A DNA stretch of 64,000 bases from Serratia quinivorans (GCF_946227985.1 NZ_CAMKGL010000001.1:372001-436000); one strand, 5' to 3'; numbered from the stretch's first letter, positions 9,097-18,493 are shown. Notes: a model not told the origin generated them from the letters alone. Program-made: numbers and translations.

Positions 9097-10029
9097 CTGA
9101 GGCTCTTTTGCCAAACAGGCAACCAGATAGTCGATAAACACCCGCAGCTTGGGCGGCAAGTGCTGGTTGGGGCCATACAGCAACCACAGCCCGCCGTGGT
9201 AGCTGCTGAGAAAGTCCCATTCCGGCAGCACCTGCACCACTTCACCGCTGTCCAGCGCCTGCCGGGCAGTAAAGTACGGCAGGCTGCCAATGCCAATGTG
9301 CTGTTTCACCGCATCCAGCCGCACGCCGGTATGATTGGCAGCATAACGCCCGTGCACGTTTACCGTCACCGATTTACCGTTTCGCCGGAATTTCCAGCGG
9401 GCGTCGTTGGGCGTTTCCCCCAGATAGATACAGCTGTGCTGCGCCAAATCCTGCGGGTGCTGCGGCGTACCCTGCTGCGTCAGATAACCGGGAGTGGCGC
9501 ACAGCAGGTGTTCGATAGTCATCAATTGGCGGCCAATCAAGCCGGGAGAAGGGCGCTCGGTAATACGCAGCGCCAGATCGACCCGATCGTCAATCAGGTC
9601 CATATAGCGATCTTCCAGCCGCAGGCGAACGTCTACCTTGGGGTAACGGCGTAAAAACTCCGGTATGTGCGGATGCAACACAAAGCGGCCCACCGCCTTG
9701 GGGACGCTGACGCTGACCAGTCCTTCAGGTTCCACCGCCCCGCGCCCGCTGAACGCCATGACCGAGTTCGCCGCGTCCAACATGCTGCGACAGCGCAGAA
9801 ACACCTCTTCACCTTGTTCACTCAGGCGCAGCTTACGCGTGGTGCGGTGCAACAGTTGCAGCGCCAACGCCTGTTCGAGTTTGGCCACGCTGCGGCTGGC
9901 AGCCGAAGGGGAAGTGCCCAGCCTACGGGCTGCGGCGGAAAAACTGCCGCTCTCCACGACTTGAACAAAAACGGCCATTTCGGCCAGCAGTGAATGAGAG
10001 AGATTTGTGCTCACAGCGCAAAGGTCCAT
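9079..10029 (-). CDS. LysR-family transcriptional regulator
   Basis: A 316-residue LysR-type regulator. The N-terminal winged helix-turn-helix is near residues 15-75 (SFSAAARRLGTSPSAASRSVAKLEQAL), followed by a substrate-binding-like co-inducer domain. The segment HRTTRKLRLSEQG is typical of the CrgA/DsdC-like group, whose members often control oxidoreductases. It overlaps the end of alkB and points away from the AlaX gene, with about 70 bases between start codons. An internal GTG 15 bases into the gene is a possible alternative start. Its target cannot be told from the sequence. Confidence 0.88.
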   Translation of the reverse strand: MDLCAVSTNLSHSLLAEMAVFVQVVESGSFSAAARRLGTSPSAASRSVAKLEQALALQLLHRTTRKLRLSEQGEEVFLRCRSMLDAANSVMAFSGRGAVEPEGLVSVSVPKAVGRFVLHPHIPEFLRRYPKVDVRLRLEDRYMDLIDDRVDLALRITERPSPGLIGRQLMTIEHLLCATPGYLTQQGTPQHPQDLAQHSCIYLGETPNDARWKFRRNGKSVTVNVHGRYAANHTGVRLDAVKQHIGIGSLPYFTARQALDSGEVVQVLPEWDFLSSYHGGLWLLYGPNQHLPPKLRVFIDYLVACLAKEPQLKRLT

Positions 10030-10098
10030 TGTATCTTGGATGGATTATCCTTTGATTATGGCATGAATATAATGGAGCCACTAACCAGGAGAAAAACC

Positions 10099-10728
10099 AT
10101 GACCGAACGGCTTTATTATTACAGCGATGACTTACAGGGCACAGCACAGGTGCTGGCCTGTACTCCGGTTGAAGAGGGGGGATACGCGATAGAGCTGAAC
10201 GCCACGCTGTTCCACCCACAAGGTGGCGGGCAACCGGCCGACGGCGGCCTGCTCGGTACTGTCCCGGTGCTGCGCGTGGCGCAGCAGGGCGAAAAAGTGC
10301 TGCACTTTACCGCCGAACCGCTGCCAGAAGGGCCGGTGAGCGTGCAGGTGGATGGCGAACTGCGCCGCTTGCATACCCGTTGGCATTCCGCTGGACATGT
10401 GATTGGCTGGTTGGGTGAAACGCGCGGCTGGCAGCCGATAAAGGCGCACCACTGGCCGGGGGAAGGACGCATTACCTTCGTGCCGGGCGCTGAACCCCAA
10501 ACCCTGGATCAGGATTTCCTGCATGCGGAGTTGGCGCGACTGATCGCGGCGGATTTCCCGCGCAAGCAACTGGCGGTTGACGGCCTGCGCCAGGTAGGGT
10601 TTGGCGAATTGCCTACCTATGGCTGCGGCGGTACCCATGTCCCTTCACTGAGCGAGCTGGGTGAGGTAAAGATTACTGGGTTAAAGATGAAAAAAGGGCA
10701 GTTGATTGTGCAGTATGAGCTGGGCTGA
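10099..10728 (+). CDS. Alanyl-tRNA editing protein AlaX
   Basis: A 209-residue stand-alone editing domain homologous to the C-terminal editing domain of alanyl-tRNA synthetase. It hydrolyses Ser-tRNA(Ala) in characterised relatives. Zinc ligands are visible as H96-X3-H100 (RWHSAGHVI) and C176-X3-H180 (CGGTH). The ATG at 10099 has an AGGAGAAAAACC ribosome-binding region; the open frame extends further upstream but that part would overlap the LysR start. The size matches the medium AlaX class. Confidence 0.9.
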   Translation: MTERLYYYSDDLQGTAQVLACTPVEEGGYAIELNATLFHPQGGGQPADGGLLGTVPVLRVAQQGEKVLHFTAEPLPEGPVSVQVDGELRRLHTRWHSAGHVIGWLGETRGWQPIKAHHWPGEGRITFVPGAEPQTLDQDFLHAELARLIAADFPRKQLAVDGLRQVGFGELPTYGCGGTHVPSLSELGEVKITGLKMKKGQLIVQYELG

Positions 10729-10745
10729 GGTTTGATCCGGACCGA

Positions 10746-10994
10746 TTATTTCGCCGGCCCGGCCTGCCGCAGCAGGGTGCAGAAAGCACATTGGCATCCG
10801 GCCTGCGGCAGGGCCGTACAGGTGCCGATATTGACCGCTTGCGCGTCCAGCGCATGGAAGCCGTAAAACTTATTTTCAATGTTATTTTCCGCTGTACGTG
10901 CCCGTTCCGGCTGCGTCTCGGGCACTTTGGACTGAAACGCGGCGGCCTGTCCGGCCAATAGGCCAAGGAACAACAGCGAGAGCTGAATTTTCAT
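10746..10994 (-). CDS. Small secreted cysteine-rich protein of unknown function
   Basis: An 82-residue protein with a clear signal peptide (residues 1-19, MKIQLSLLFLGLLAGQAAA). The mature part of about 60 residues has four cysteines (CTALPQAGCQCAFC), which suggests disulphide bonds or metal binding in the periplasm. A ribosome-binding site (CCGGGAAGACG) precedes the ATG. I do not recognise the family. It converges with the AlaX gene 18 bases away. The signal peptide and clustered cysteines support a real gene. Confidence 0.65.
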   Translation of the reverse strand: MKIQLSLLFLGLLAGQAAAFQSKVPETQPERARTAENNIENKFYGFHALDAQAVNIGTCTALPQAGCQCAFCTLLRQAGPAK

Positions 10995-11169
10995 TTTCGT
11001 CTTCCCGGTTTAATTTCTGATACGTTATAACAAAACACGCACTCTGCCAACCGCAGACGCCTTGTGCATTTTCCGCCATTGGTTAGCGAAATTAGTTCGT
11101 TCAACTCCCCGCCAATTTGGTTTGTTATCTAACCCATAACATTCCGAAATAAAGAAGGCGTGGCACTCT

Positions 11170-12801
11170 ATGTTTAATTTCTCTTTCAATCGATTAACCA
11201 GTGGAATAACAGTGGCATTGGCATTGGGATTGGCGGCGGGGATAAGTCCGGCGCTGGCATCGGTGCAGGGCGGCACGCTTGTTTACCTGGAACAGCAGGC
11301 GCACACCAATCTTTATCCCCCGTCCGGCGGCTTTTACCCCAATGGCGGTATCCTTAATCAAATCACCGACAAGCTGACCTACCAGAATCCGCAAACGCTG
11401 GAGATTGAGCCGTGGATTGCCGAGTCCTGGAGCAGCAACGCCGACAAAACCGAATACACCTTCAAGCTGCGCTCTGGCGTGACTTTCTCCGACGGCACAC
11501 CGCTGGATGCCAACGCGGTGGCGAAAAACTTCGATACTTATGGCCTGGGCAATAAAGAGAAACGCCTGCCGGTATCGGAGGTCATCAATAATTACGACCG
11601 CAGCGAAGTGATAGACCCGCTAACCGTCAAATTTTACTTCAAGCACTCGTCACCGGGTTTCCTGCAGGGTACCGCGACCATCGGATCGGGCCTGGTTTCG
11701 CTTGGCACTTTGAACCGCAGTTATGATGAGTTGGGCGACGCACGGCATATCATCGGCTCCGGCCCGTTTGTGGTCAGCGGCGAAACGCTGGGGCGAGAGG
11801 TCAGCCTGAGCGTTCGCAAAGACTATCACTGGGGGCCGACCAAACTGGCTCAGCAAGGGCGCGCCAATCTGGACGCTATCAAGGTGATTGTCACCGGGGA
11901 AGACAGTGTGCGTATCGGCGCATTGCAGGCTGGGCAGGCGGACTTTATTCGCCAGATCCAGGCCTACGACGAGAAGCAGACGCAGGAACAGGGCTTCACG
12001 ATTTACGCGGCCCCCACGCGCGGTGTCAACGATAGCCTGGCCTTCCGGCCGGACAATCCACTGGTAAGCGACCTGCGTGTACGTCAGGCACTGCTGCACG
12101 CCACCGACAGCAAGCAGATTGTCGATACGCTGTTCTCGGTTAACTATCCGCAGGCCAAATCGGTCATTGCCTCTTCCGCCGCCGGTTTTGTCGACTTGTC
12201 CGCCAAGCTGAAGTTCGATCCCCAACTGGCCAACCGCCTGCTGGATGAGGCCGGGTGGAAAAAAGGCAGTGACGGTCTGCGCGAGAAGGACGGTAAAAAG
12301 CTGCTGCTGAATATCTACGAATCGCTGCCGCAACCGCAGAACAAGGCGGTGCTGCAACTGGTTTCGCAGCAGTGGGGCAAGGTTGGTGCCCGCTTGAACA
12401 TTCTGGCGGGTGACGCCGGCAGCCGGGTGGCGGATAACCTCGATCCGCAGAAAACCCCGGCGGCGGTGGTGGAAGTGGGGCGGGCCGACCCGGACGTGAT
12501 CAAAAGCCAGTTCTACCCGACTAACCGCGATGCGTTGTTGCAGCAGGGCGGGACGGGCAAAAACAGCGCATTCAAAGATGACAAGCTGAACGCGCTGCTG
12601 CTGGGCATCGCCTCTGAGGTGGACCCGCAAAAACGCCTGCAGATTGCCGGTGAGGCGCAAAATTACCTGCTCGATCAGGCGTACGTGATCCCGTTCTTCG
12701 AGGAGCCGCAGGTGTTTGCCGGTGCGCCTTATCTGAAGGGGGTGAGTTTCGAAGCGGTCGGTCGCCCGAGTTTTTACGGCGCCTGGTTAGAGAAACACTA
12801 A
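11170..12801 (+). CDS. ABC transporter substrate-binding protein, dipeptide/nickel type
   Basis: A 543-residue periplasmic binding protein of the family-5 (DppA/OppA/NikA) fold, with a signal peptide (residues 1-30, ending ASPALA-like). Typical segments are PWIAESW, FKLRSGVTFSDGTPLDANAV near residue 97 and RVRQALLHATD near 300. It is first in a run of six genes that ends with a luciferase-like monooxygenase and a carboxymuconolactone decarboxylase-like protein. From memory this matches the partner set defined as TIGR04027-TIGR04030 (KPN_01854/KPN_01858 type), whose substrate is not known. An ordinary peptide importer is the alternative reading for the transporter part alone. Confidence 0.88.
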   Translation: MFNFSFNRLTSGITVALALGLAAGISPALASVQGGTLVYLEQQAHTNLYPPSGGFYPNGGILNQITDKLTYQNPQTLEIEPWIAESWSSNADKTEYTFKLRSGVTFSDGTPLDANAVAKNFDTYGLGNKEKRLPVSEVINNYDRSEVIDPLTVKFYFKHSSPGFLQGTATIGSGLVSLGTLNRSYDELGDARHIIGSGPFVVSGETLGREVSLSVRKDYHWGPTKLAQQGRANLDAIKVIVTGEDSVRIGALQAGQADFIRQIQAYDEKQTQEQGFTIYAAPTRGVNDSLAFRPDNPLVSDLRVRQALLHATDSKQIVDTLFSVNYPQAKSVIASSAAGFVDLSAKLKFDPQLANRLLDEAGWKKGSDGLREKDGKKLLLNIYESLPQPQNKAVLQLVSQQWGKVGARLNILAGDAGSRVADNLDPQKTPAAVVEVGRADPDVIKSQFYPTNRDALLQQGGTGKNSAFKDDKLNALLLGIASEVDPQKRLQIAGEAQNYLLDQAYVIPFFEEPQVFAGAPYLKGVSFEAVGRPSFYGAWLEKH

Positions 12802-12808
12802 GGGGGCG

Positions 12809-13756
12809 ATGATGAGCCGATATTTGGCGCGGCGCATTGGGCAGGCGCTGCTGGTGCTGTGGGCGACCTTTAGCCTGTCGTTTCTCCTGCTGCAGGTGCT
12901 GCCCGGCGATGCCATCCTGATTAAATTTCAAAATCCGGATATGGGGTTAAGTCCGGCGCAGATAGCCGATATGCGTGCCGCCTATGGTGCCGATGTGTCG
13001 CTGTGGCAGCAGTACCTGCATGCGCTGGGCAACGTGCTGCGTGGGGATCTGGGGTATTCCATTCAGGCTGGGGTGCCGGTGACCGAGCTGTTGGCCACCA
13101 ACCTGCCCGCCACGCTGCAACTGGCGGTGCTGGGTTTCACGCTGGCGCTGCTGCTGGCGCTGGCGATTGCCTTTATCTCCAACCTGACCGGCTTTGGCTG
13201 GCTGAGAGCGGCGCTGCAGTCGCTGCCGTCGTTGTTTGTCTCGGTGCCGACCTTCTGGCTGGGGATTGTGCTGATCCAGGTGTTTTCGTTCCAACTCAAG
13301 CTGATCCCGGTGATCAACCCGGGTGAGTGGCAGGGGTTAATCCTGCCGATTGTGACATTGGCGGTACCGATCTCCGCTCCCTTGGCGCAGATCCTGATCC
13401 GCAGCATTGATCAGGTGCAAACTCAACCGTTTGTCGCCGTAGCTCGGGCTAAAGGTGCCAGCCGTAGCGGGGTGCTGTGGCGGCATGTGGCGCGTAACGC
13501 CATGCTGCCTGCGCTGACCATCGCCGGCATTCTGCTGGGTGAATTGATAGCCGGGGCATTGATTACCGAAACCGTATTTGGTCGTAGCGGGCTGGGCCAA
13601 CTCACCTTACAGGCAGTTCTGAACCAGGATGTGGCGGTGCTGCAGGCGATTGTCGTCATTTCCGCCGCCGCTTTCGTCACTCTCAACCTGCTGGTTGATC
13701 TGCTGTTCCCGCTGTTGGACCCACGATTGAAAACCCATACAGGAGCCGCCGTATGA
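12809..13756 (+). CDS. ABC transporter permease, DppB type
   Basis: A 315-residue inner-membrane permease with six predicted helices. It has the N-terminal RYLARRIGQALLVLW signature of DppB-type subunits and the EAA-like cytoplasmic loop (VARAKGASRSGVLWRHVARNA) near residue 214. It starts 7 bases after the binding-protein gene and overlaps the next permease by 4 bases (ATGA). It would form a heterodimeric channel with the product of the gene at 13753. Confidence 0.93.
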   Translation: MMSRYLARRIGQALLVLWATFSLSFLLLQVLPGDAILIKFQNPDMGLSPAQIADMRAAYGADVSLWQQYLHALGNVLRGDLGYSIQAGVPVTELLATNLPATLQLAVLGFTLALLLALAIAFISNLTGFGWLRAALQSLPSLFVSVPTFWLGIVLIQVFSFQLKLIPVINPGEWQGLILPIVTLAVPISAPLAQILIRSIDQVQTQPFVAVARAKGASRSGVLWRHVARNAMLPALTIAGILLGELIAGALITETVFGRSGLGQLTLQAVLNQDVAVLQAIVVISAAAFVTLNLLVDLLFPLLDPRLKTHTGAAV

Positions 13757-14643
13757 GCAGTATTTCCTTTGAAAAAACGGGCGTGCCTGAACGCGATCTG
13801 GGCGGTCTTGAAAGCGAAGGAACCTTATCCACCAGCCGTCCGCGCCGTCGTCGGGTACCGCTGACGTTGTTGCTGGCCTGGGGGGTGATCGCCATTGCGG
13901 TGCTATGGGCGTTGGCCCCTCAGTTATTCACCGCATACAGCGGCATTGAAGGCATTGCCGGAGCGCAGCGCCTGGCACCGGGTGGCGCACACTGGCTGGG
14001 TACGGATCAACTGGGTCGCGACCTGTACGCACGCATTGTCTATGGTGCCTCGCAGACGCTGTCCGCCGCGCTGGTGGCGGTGGCACTGGGGCTGCTGCTG
14101 GGCACTGCGCTGGGGCTGATTGCCGGTGCGCTGGGGGGCATCGCGGACGAGGCGGTGATGCGTTTTGTCGACGTGTTGCTGTCGATTCCTGGCCTGCTGC
14201 TGTCGCTGAGCATCATTATTTTGCTGGGGTTTGGCACGGTTAATGCCGCCATCGCCGTCGGTATTACTTCGGTCGCCAACTTTGCCCGCCTGGCACGTGC
14301 CGAGGTGGTGCGGGTGCGCCACAGTGATTACGTCGAGGCGGCCTATGGCAGCGGCGGCACCTTCTGGGCGGTGCTGTGGCGGCACATCCTGCCGAACTCG
14401 CTGACGTCGGTGATCGCCTTCTCGGCGCTGCAGTTTGGCAGCGCTATTTTGGCGATCGCTACCCTGAGTTTCCTGGGCTATGGCACTCCGCCGCCGACGC
14501 CGGAGTGGGGGCTGCTGATCGCCGAAGGGCGCAATTATATCTCCACCGCCTGGTGGCTGACCACCTTCCCGGGGTTGGTGGTAGTGGCGGTGGTGCTGGC
14601 GGCCAATCGCATCAGCCGTGCATTGGGGAGAACGCAACCATGA
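13753..14643 (+). CDS. ABC transporter permease, DppC type
   Basis: A 296-residue permease of the DppC class. After a short cytoplasmic leader come one helix, the motif HWLGTDQLGRDLYARIVYGA near residue 80, and the EAA loop YVEAAYGSGGTFWAVLWRHILPN near residue 196. It overlaps its neighbours by 4 bases at each end, so translation is probably coupled. It pairs with the DppB-type permease upstream. Confidence 0.93.
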   Translation: MSSISFEKTGVPERDLGGLESEGTLSTSRPRRRRVPLTLLLAWGVIAIAVLWALAPQLFTAYSGIEGIAGAQRLAPGGAHWLGTDQLGRDLYARIVYGASQTLSAALVAVALGLLLGTALGLIAGALGGIADEAVMRFVDVLLSIPGLLLSLSIIILLGFGTVNAAIAVGITSVANFARLARAEVVRVRHSDYVEAAYGSGGTFWAVLWRHILPNSLTSVIAFSALQFGSAILAIATLSFLGYGTPPPTPEWGLLIAEGRNYISTAWWLTTFPGLVVVAVVLAANRISRALGRTQP

Positions 14644-16313
14644 GTACCAGGGCGGTATTACAACAGGCGACGGCTACGCCGGTGCTGGAACTGGAGCAGG
14701 TGTCGATTGCCTATCAGGGGGCAACCGGCAGCCAGCGGGTAGTGCATCAGGTGTCGTTCGCCATTCAGCCTGGGGAAGTGGTGGCGCTGGTCGGTGAGTC
14801 CGGTTCAGGCAAAACGACTACCGCTCAGGCGATCATTGGCCTGCTGACGGAAAATGGCCGTCTGGAGCAGGGCGCTATCCGTCTCAACGGTACCGATATT
14901 AGCCATTGGTCGTCGCGACGTCTGGACGCGGTGCGTGGCGCGCAAATCAGTTTGATCCCGCAAGATCCTTCCAGCTCGCTCAATCCGGTGAAAACCATCG
15001 GCGAACAGGTAGCGGAAATCCTCAATATTCACCGTCGGTTACCACGCAAACAGGTGCAGCAGCGTGTCCTGGCATTACTGACCCGTGTTGGCCTGACACA
15101 CCCGGAGCTGCGGACGCGTCAGTATCCGCATGAACTTTCCGGCGGTATGAAACAACGGGTATTGATCGCTATTGCTATCGCACTGCAGCCGGCGCTGATT
15201 ATCGCCGATGAGCCGACCAGCGCGCTGGATGTCACGGTACAAAAGCGCATTCTTGATTTGATCGACGAGTTACGGCAGGAATTTGGTACCGCGGTACTGC
15301 TGGTGACCCACGACCTGGCGGTGGCGGCGGAACGTGCCGACCGGTTGCTGGTGTTTCGCCATGGCCGGGTGCAGGAGCAGGGCGTGACCGCCGAAGTGCT
15401 GCGTGCACCCGCCAGCGACTACACCCGGCGGCTGTTTGCCGACGTGCCGTCGCTGACCCGTACGGCGGCGGTGCAACCCCGTCACCGTTCGCCAGAGCTG
15501 GCAATCCAGGTCAATGGGCTGGTGAAAGATTTCCGCCTGGCCGGTGTGGGTGGCAAAACTTACCGTGCGCTGGATCAGGTGTCGTTCAGCGTGCCGCGTG
15601 GCACCACCCATGCGTTGGTGGGGGAGTCTGGCTCCGGCAAGACCACGCTGGCGCGTTGCCTGCTCGGTTTTCAACGGCCCGACGCCGGGCAAATCATGAT
15701 CGACGGCGTTGATTTCACCCAACTGAAGGGCGACGCGCTGCGGCAGTTCCGTCGCCGCATTCAGTTGGTGTACCAGAACCCGTTCGGCTCGCTCGATCCG
15801 TCCCAGACGCTGTATCAGGTGATTGAAGAGCCGCTGCTGAACTTTGAGCCGCTGGGCAAAGCCGAGCGCTATCGCCGGGTACGTGAACTGTTTGAACGGG
15901 TGGCGCTGCCGAACGAGTTGCTGAGCCGTAAACCCCGCGAACTGTCTGGCGGCCAACGCCAACGGGTGGCGATTGCCCGTGCGCTGGTGCTGCAACCCCG
16001 GGTACTGGTGCTGGACGAAGCGACATCGGCCCTGGATGTCACGGTGCAGGCGCAGATCCTGCGGTTGTTGCAGGATTTGCAGCAGGAACTGGGGCTGAGC
16101 TATTTGTTTATCTCACACGATCTGGCCACCGTACGGCAGATTTCACACAGCGTTTCGGTATTGCACCGGGGGATACAGGTGGACAGCGGCGCGACCGGCG
16201 AGCTGTTCGCCATGCCGGGCAGCGATTATACCCGTCAGTTGATTGAGGCCATTCCCGGCCGTCAGTTTTATGCCGAACAGCCCAAGAGTGAGGACGTATT
16301 CTATGAGCAGTAA
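14640..16313 (+). CDS. Dual ABC ATP-binding protein (DppD-DppF fusion)
   Basis: A 557-residue protein carrying two complete ABC ATPase domains, so one polypeptide replaces the usual DppD and DppF subunits. Domain 1 has Walker A GESGSGKTTT near residue 52, signature LSGGMKQR near 166 and Walker B LIIADEP near 186. Domain 2 has Walker A GESGSGKTTL near residue 328, signature LSGGQRQR near 437 and Walker B VLVLDEA near 457. I chose the ATG at 14640, which overlaps the permease stop by 4 bases. The frame is open upstream, but that part is a shadow of the permease. The stop overlaps the monooxygenase gene by 11 bases. Confidence 0.92.
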   Translation: MSTRAVLQQATATPVLELEQVSIAYQGATGSQRVVHQVSFAIQPGEVVALVGESGSGKTTTAQAIIGLLTENGRLEQGAIRLNGTDISHWSSRRLDAVRGAQISLIPQDPSSSLNPVKTIGEQVAEILNIHRRLPRKQVQQRVLALLTRVGLTHPELRTRQYPHELSGGMKQRVLIAIAIALQPALIIADEPTSALDVTVQKRILDLIDELRQEFGTAVLLVTHDLAVAAERADRLLVFRHGRVQEQGVTAEVLRAPASDYTRRLFADVPSLTRTAAVQPRHRSPELAIQVNGLVKDFRLAGVGGKTYRALDQVSFSVPRGTTHALVGESGSGKTTLARCLLGFQRPDAGQIMIDGVDFTQLKGDALRQFRRRIQLVYQNPFGSLDPSQTLYQVIEEPLLNFEPLGKAERYRRVRELFERVALPNELLSRKPRELSGGQRQRVAIARALVLQPRVLVLDEATSALDVTVQAQILRLLQDLQQELGLSYLFISHDLATVRQISHSVSVLHRGIQVDSGATGELFAMPGSDYTRQLIEAIPGRQFYAEQPKSEDVFYEQ

Positions 16314-17349
16314 AAGACTGGGGTTTTTCACCCGCTTGCTGGATCAGGGCAGCGCGCAACAGCGCTACCGGTTGGCGACAGAGCAAATCCTGCATGCCGA
16401 ACGGGTCGGGTTTGATAGTGCCTGGGTGGCGCAGCACCATTTTCATGAAGATGAAGGCGGTTTGCCCTCACCCTTGGTGTTCCTGGCGCAGGTGGCGGCA
16501 CGAACTCGTCATATCCGACTGGGAACCGGGGTGATCACGCTACCGATGGAGTCAGCCATTCGTGTGGCGGAAGATACTGCAGTGCTGGATCTGCTGTCCG
16601 ACGGCAGGCTGGAGGTGGGGATTGCCGCCGGGGGGACACCGTCCTCGTTCAGCGCCTTCGGTTTTGATGCTCAGCAGCGCCACGCGGTGTTTGCCGACAA
16701 CTTCAACACCTTGTTACGCGCCTGGCGCGGTGAAGCATTGGGTGGCGAAGATAACCGGTTGTACCCGGCTGCGCCACAGTTGGCAGAGCGGGTGTGGCAG
16801 GCGACCTTTTCTGTCGAGGGGGGCGAACGCGCGGGGCGGGCCGGCGATGGCTTAATGCTGTCGCGCACGCAACCGCGCCCGGAGGATGCGCCAGATCTGC
16901 CGCTGGACGAATTGCAGAACCCGATTATTGACGCCTATCTGGCGGCGCTACCGCCCGGCATCGCGCCGCGCATTATGGGCTCACGCACCGCCTTGGTGAC
17001 CGATAATAGCCAACAGGCGCGGGACTTTGCTGCACAGGGGCTGGGCCGTGGGCTTGAACGCCTGCGCGCCAGCGGCCACCGACCCTCTGACGAATCGCTC
17101 GATGGGCTGATCCGTGCTTTTGACGTGCATCTTGGCACGCCGGATCAGGTGATTGCTTCGTTGCAGAAAGACAGCGCGTTGGCGCGGGTGACCGATTTGG
17201 CCTTCCAGGTGCATTCCATCGATCCGCCACATACCCACATTCTGCGCTCTATCGAGTTACTCGCCCGCCACGTTGCCCCAGAGTTGGGCTGGCAACGTCG
17301 CACTCCCGTCTCTATCTCTTATGAACATCACGCTGAGGAAAAGGTATGA
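16303..17349 (+). CDS. Luciferase-like FMN-dependent monooxygenase
   Basis: A 348-residue protein of the bacterial luciferase/alkanal monooxygenase superfamily. Visible family features are LGFFTRLLDQ at the N-terminus, WVAQHHFHEDEGGLPSPLVFLAQVAARTRHIRLGTGV (described here in two pieces, near residues 45 and 66) and EDTAVLDLLSDGRLEVGIAAGG near residue 90. These enzymes use reduced FMN and oxygen. The ATG at 16303 lies inside the end of the ATPase gene and a GAGGA ribosome-binding site precedes it. Its place in a transporter operon suggests that the imported compound is oxidised, but the substrate is unknown. Confidence 0.88.
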   Translation: MSSKRLGFFTRLLDQGSAQQRYRLATEQILHAERVGFDSAWVAQHHFHEDEGGLPSPLVFLAQVAARTRHIRLGTGVITLPMESAIRVAEDTAVLDLLSDGRLEVGIAAGGTPSSFSAFGFDAQQRHAVFADNFNTLLRAWRGEALGGEDNRLYPAAPQLAERVWQATFSVEGGERAGRAGDGLMLSRTQPRPEDAPDLPLDELQNPIIDAYLAALPPGIAPRIMGSRTALVTDNSQQARDFAAQGLGRGLERLRASGHRPSDESLDGLIRAFDVHLGTPDQVIASLQKDSALARVTDLAFQVHSIDPPHTHILRSIELLARHVAPELGWQRRTPVSISYEHHAEEKV

Positions 17350-18464
17350 CTGCAACATTGGATAATGACGACCTACTGGCCGTGCTGGCAGAGATCGCAC
17401 CCGATTCCGAACTGGCGCAGGCCAGGGCGACACGGCAGGCGGCGACAGACGCGATTCAGGCCAGCTACCTGGCGCTGTTTGCTCCCGTTGATGCCAGCGA
17501 TTTTCCCGTAGCGCAGCGGTTGCAAATTGCACAGCGCATCAGCGAATGGCATGCGGATAAACCCTTGGCGGCCCATTATGCGGCGTTGCTGCAACAGCAG
17601 GGCGGTGCAAAGGATAGCCCGCGTTTGCAGGCGGCGCTGGATCACGCCGAACGGCTGGCGTTCAAACCCGCCAGTGCTGACGCGCAGCATTTGCAGGCAT
17701 TGCAGCAGGCCGGTTGGTCACTGGATGATATTGTCACCCTGTCGCAACTGATCGCTTTTGTCAGCTTCCAAAGCCGTTTGCTGACGGGCTATCGGCTGCT
17801 GGGTGGCAAGCCGGTCGAAAGGAGCAGTGCTTCTCCCGTCAGCGCCGGCAGTTGGCGTACCGAGTCCGCTACCCTGGGCGGCCGACATGCTCCGCCAAAG
17901 TTCACCCGTCAGGAGTTGGGTTGGGAGCCGTGGATCGCCGCCAAACCGCTAACGGAGTTTGATGCATCAGGCCAGGCGTTGTTAACGCGTTTCGGGCATG
18001 GTGACTCGGATTATTTCCGCTTGCTGGCGCGTAACCATCCGGTGCTGGAGCAGAGAACGTTGGCGGACCGGGCCATTTTCTATACGCAAGGCGGGCTGGA
18101 ACGTAAGGATCGCGAACTGGCGGCGACGGTGGCCAGCAAGGTGAATGGCTGTATCTATTGCGCTTCGGTGCATGCACGCAAGGCGGCCCAGTTGTCCAAA
18201 CAGACGGACGAGGTGCAACGTCTGCTGGATGTGGCTCCGGGGGACGTGTTGAGTGAGGGGCAAGGGGAGCCGTGGCGGGCACAGATAGACTTTGCCGCGG
18301 CGTTGTCCGCTACGCCGCCACAGGTTAATGCCGAACATCTGGCACTGCTGCGTGCGCAGGGGCTGGATGCGCTGGCGCTGCTGGACCTGGTGCAGTCGAC
18401 GGCGTTCTTTGCCTGGGCTAACCGGCTGATGCTGACTCTGGGTGAACCCTTCGACGATCGGTAA
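17346..18464 (+). CDS. Fused CMD-domain / alkylhydroperoxidase-like protein
   Basis: A 372-residue protein that looks like two carboxymuconolactone decarboxylase/AhpD-type domains in tandem. The N-terminal half (about residues 1-165) has the helical core, with the conserved tail WSLDDIVTLSQLIAFVSFQ, but no CxxC. The C-terminal half has the AhpD-like redox motif VNGCIYCASVHARKA near residue 265 (C-X2-C-X3-H). In some genomes the two halves are separate neighbouring genes. It overlaps the monooxygenase gene by 4 bases. A peroxidase or disulphide-reductase role beside the monooxygenase is plausible inference. Confidence 0.85.
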   Translation: MTATLDNDDLLAVLAEIAPDSELAQARATRQAATDAIQASYLALFAPVDASDFPVAQRLQIAQRISEWHADKPLAAHYAALLQQQGGAKDSPRLQAALDHAERLAFKPASADAQHLQALQQAGWSLDDIVTLSQLIAFVSFQSRLLTGYRLLGGKPVERSSASPVSAGSWRTESATLGGRHAPPKFTRQELGWEPWIAAKPLTEFDASGQALLTRFGHGDSDYFRLLARNHPVLEQRTLADRAIFYTQGGLERKDRELAATVASKVNGCIYCASVHARKAAQLSKQTDEVQRLLDVAPGDVLSEGQGEPWRAQIDFAAALSATPPQVNAEHLALLRAQGLDALALLDLVQSTAFFAWANRLMLTLGEPFDDR

Positions 18465-18493
18465 GCCTTCCGCCGATAACTCCCGTGTAAACC

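Noticed and set aside
11650..12660. 336-residue minus-strand frame inside the binding-protein gene
   Set aside because: The plus-strand gene is a full-length family member; the antisense frame has no recognisable motif.
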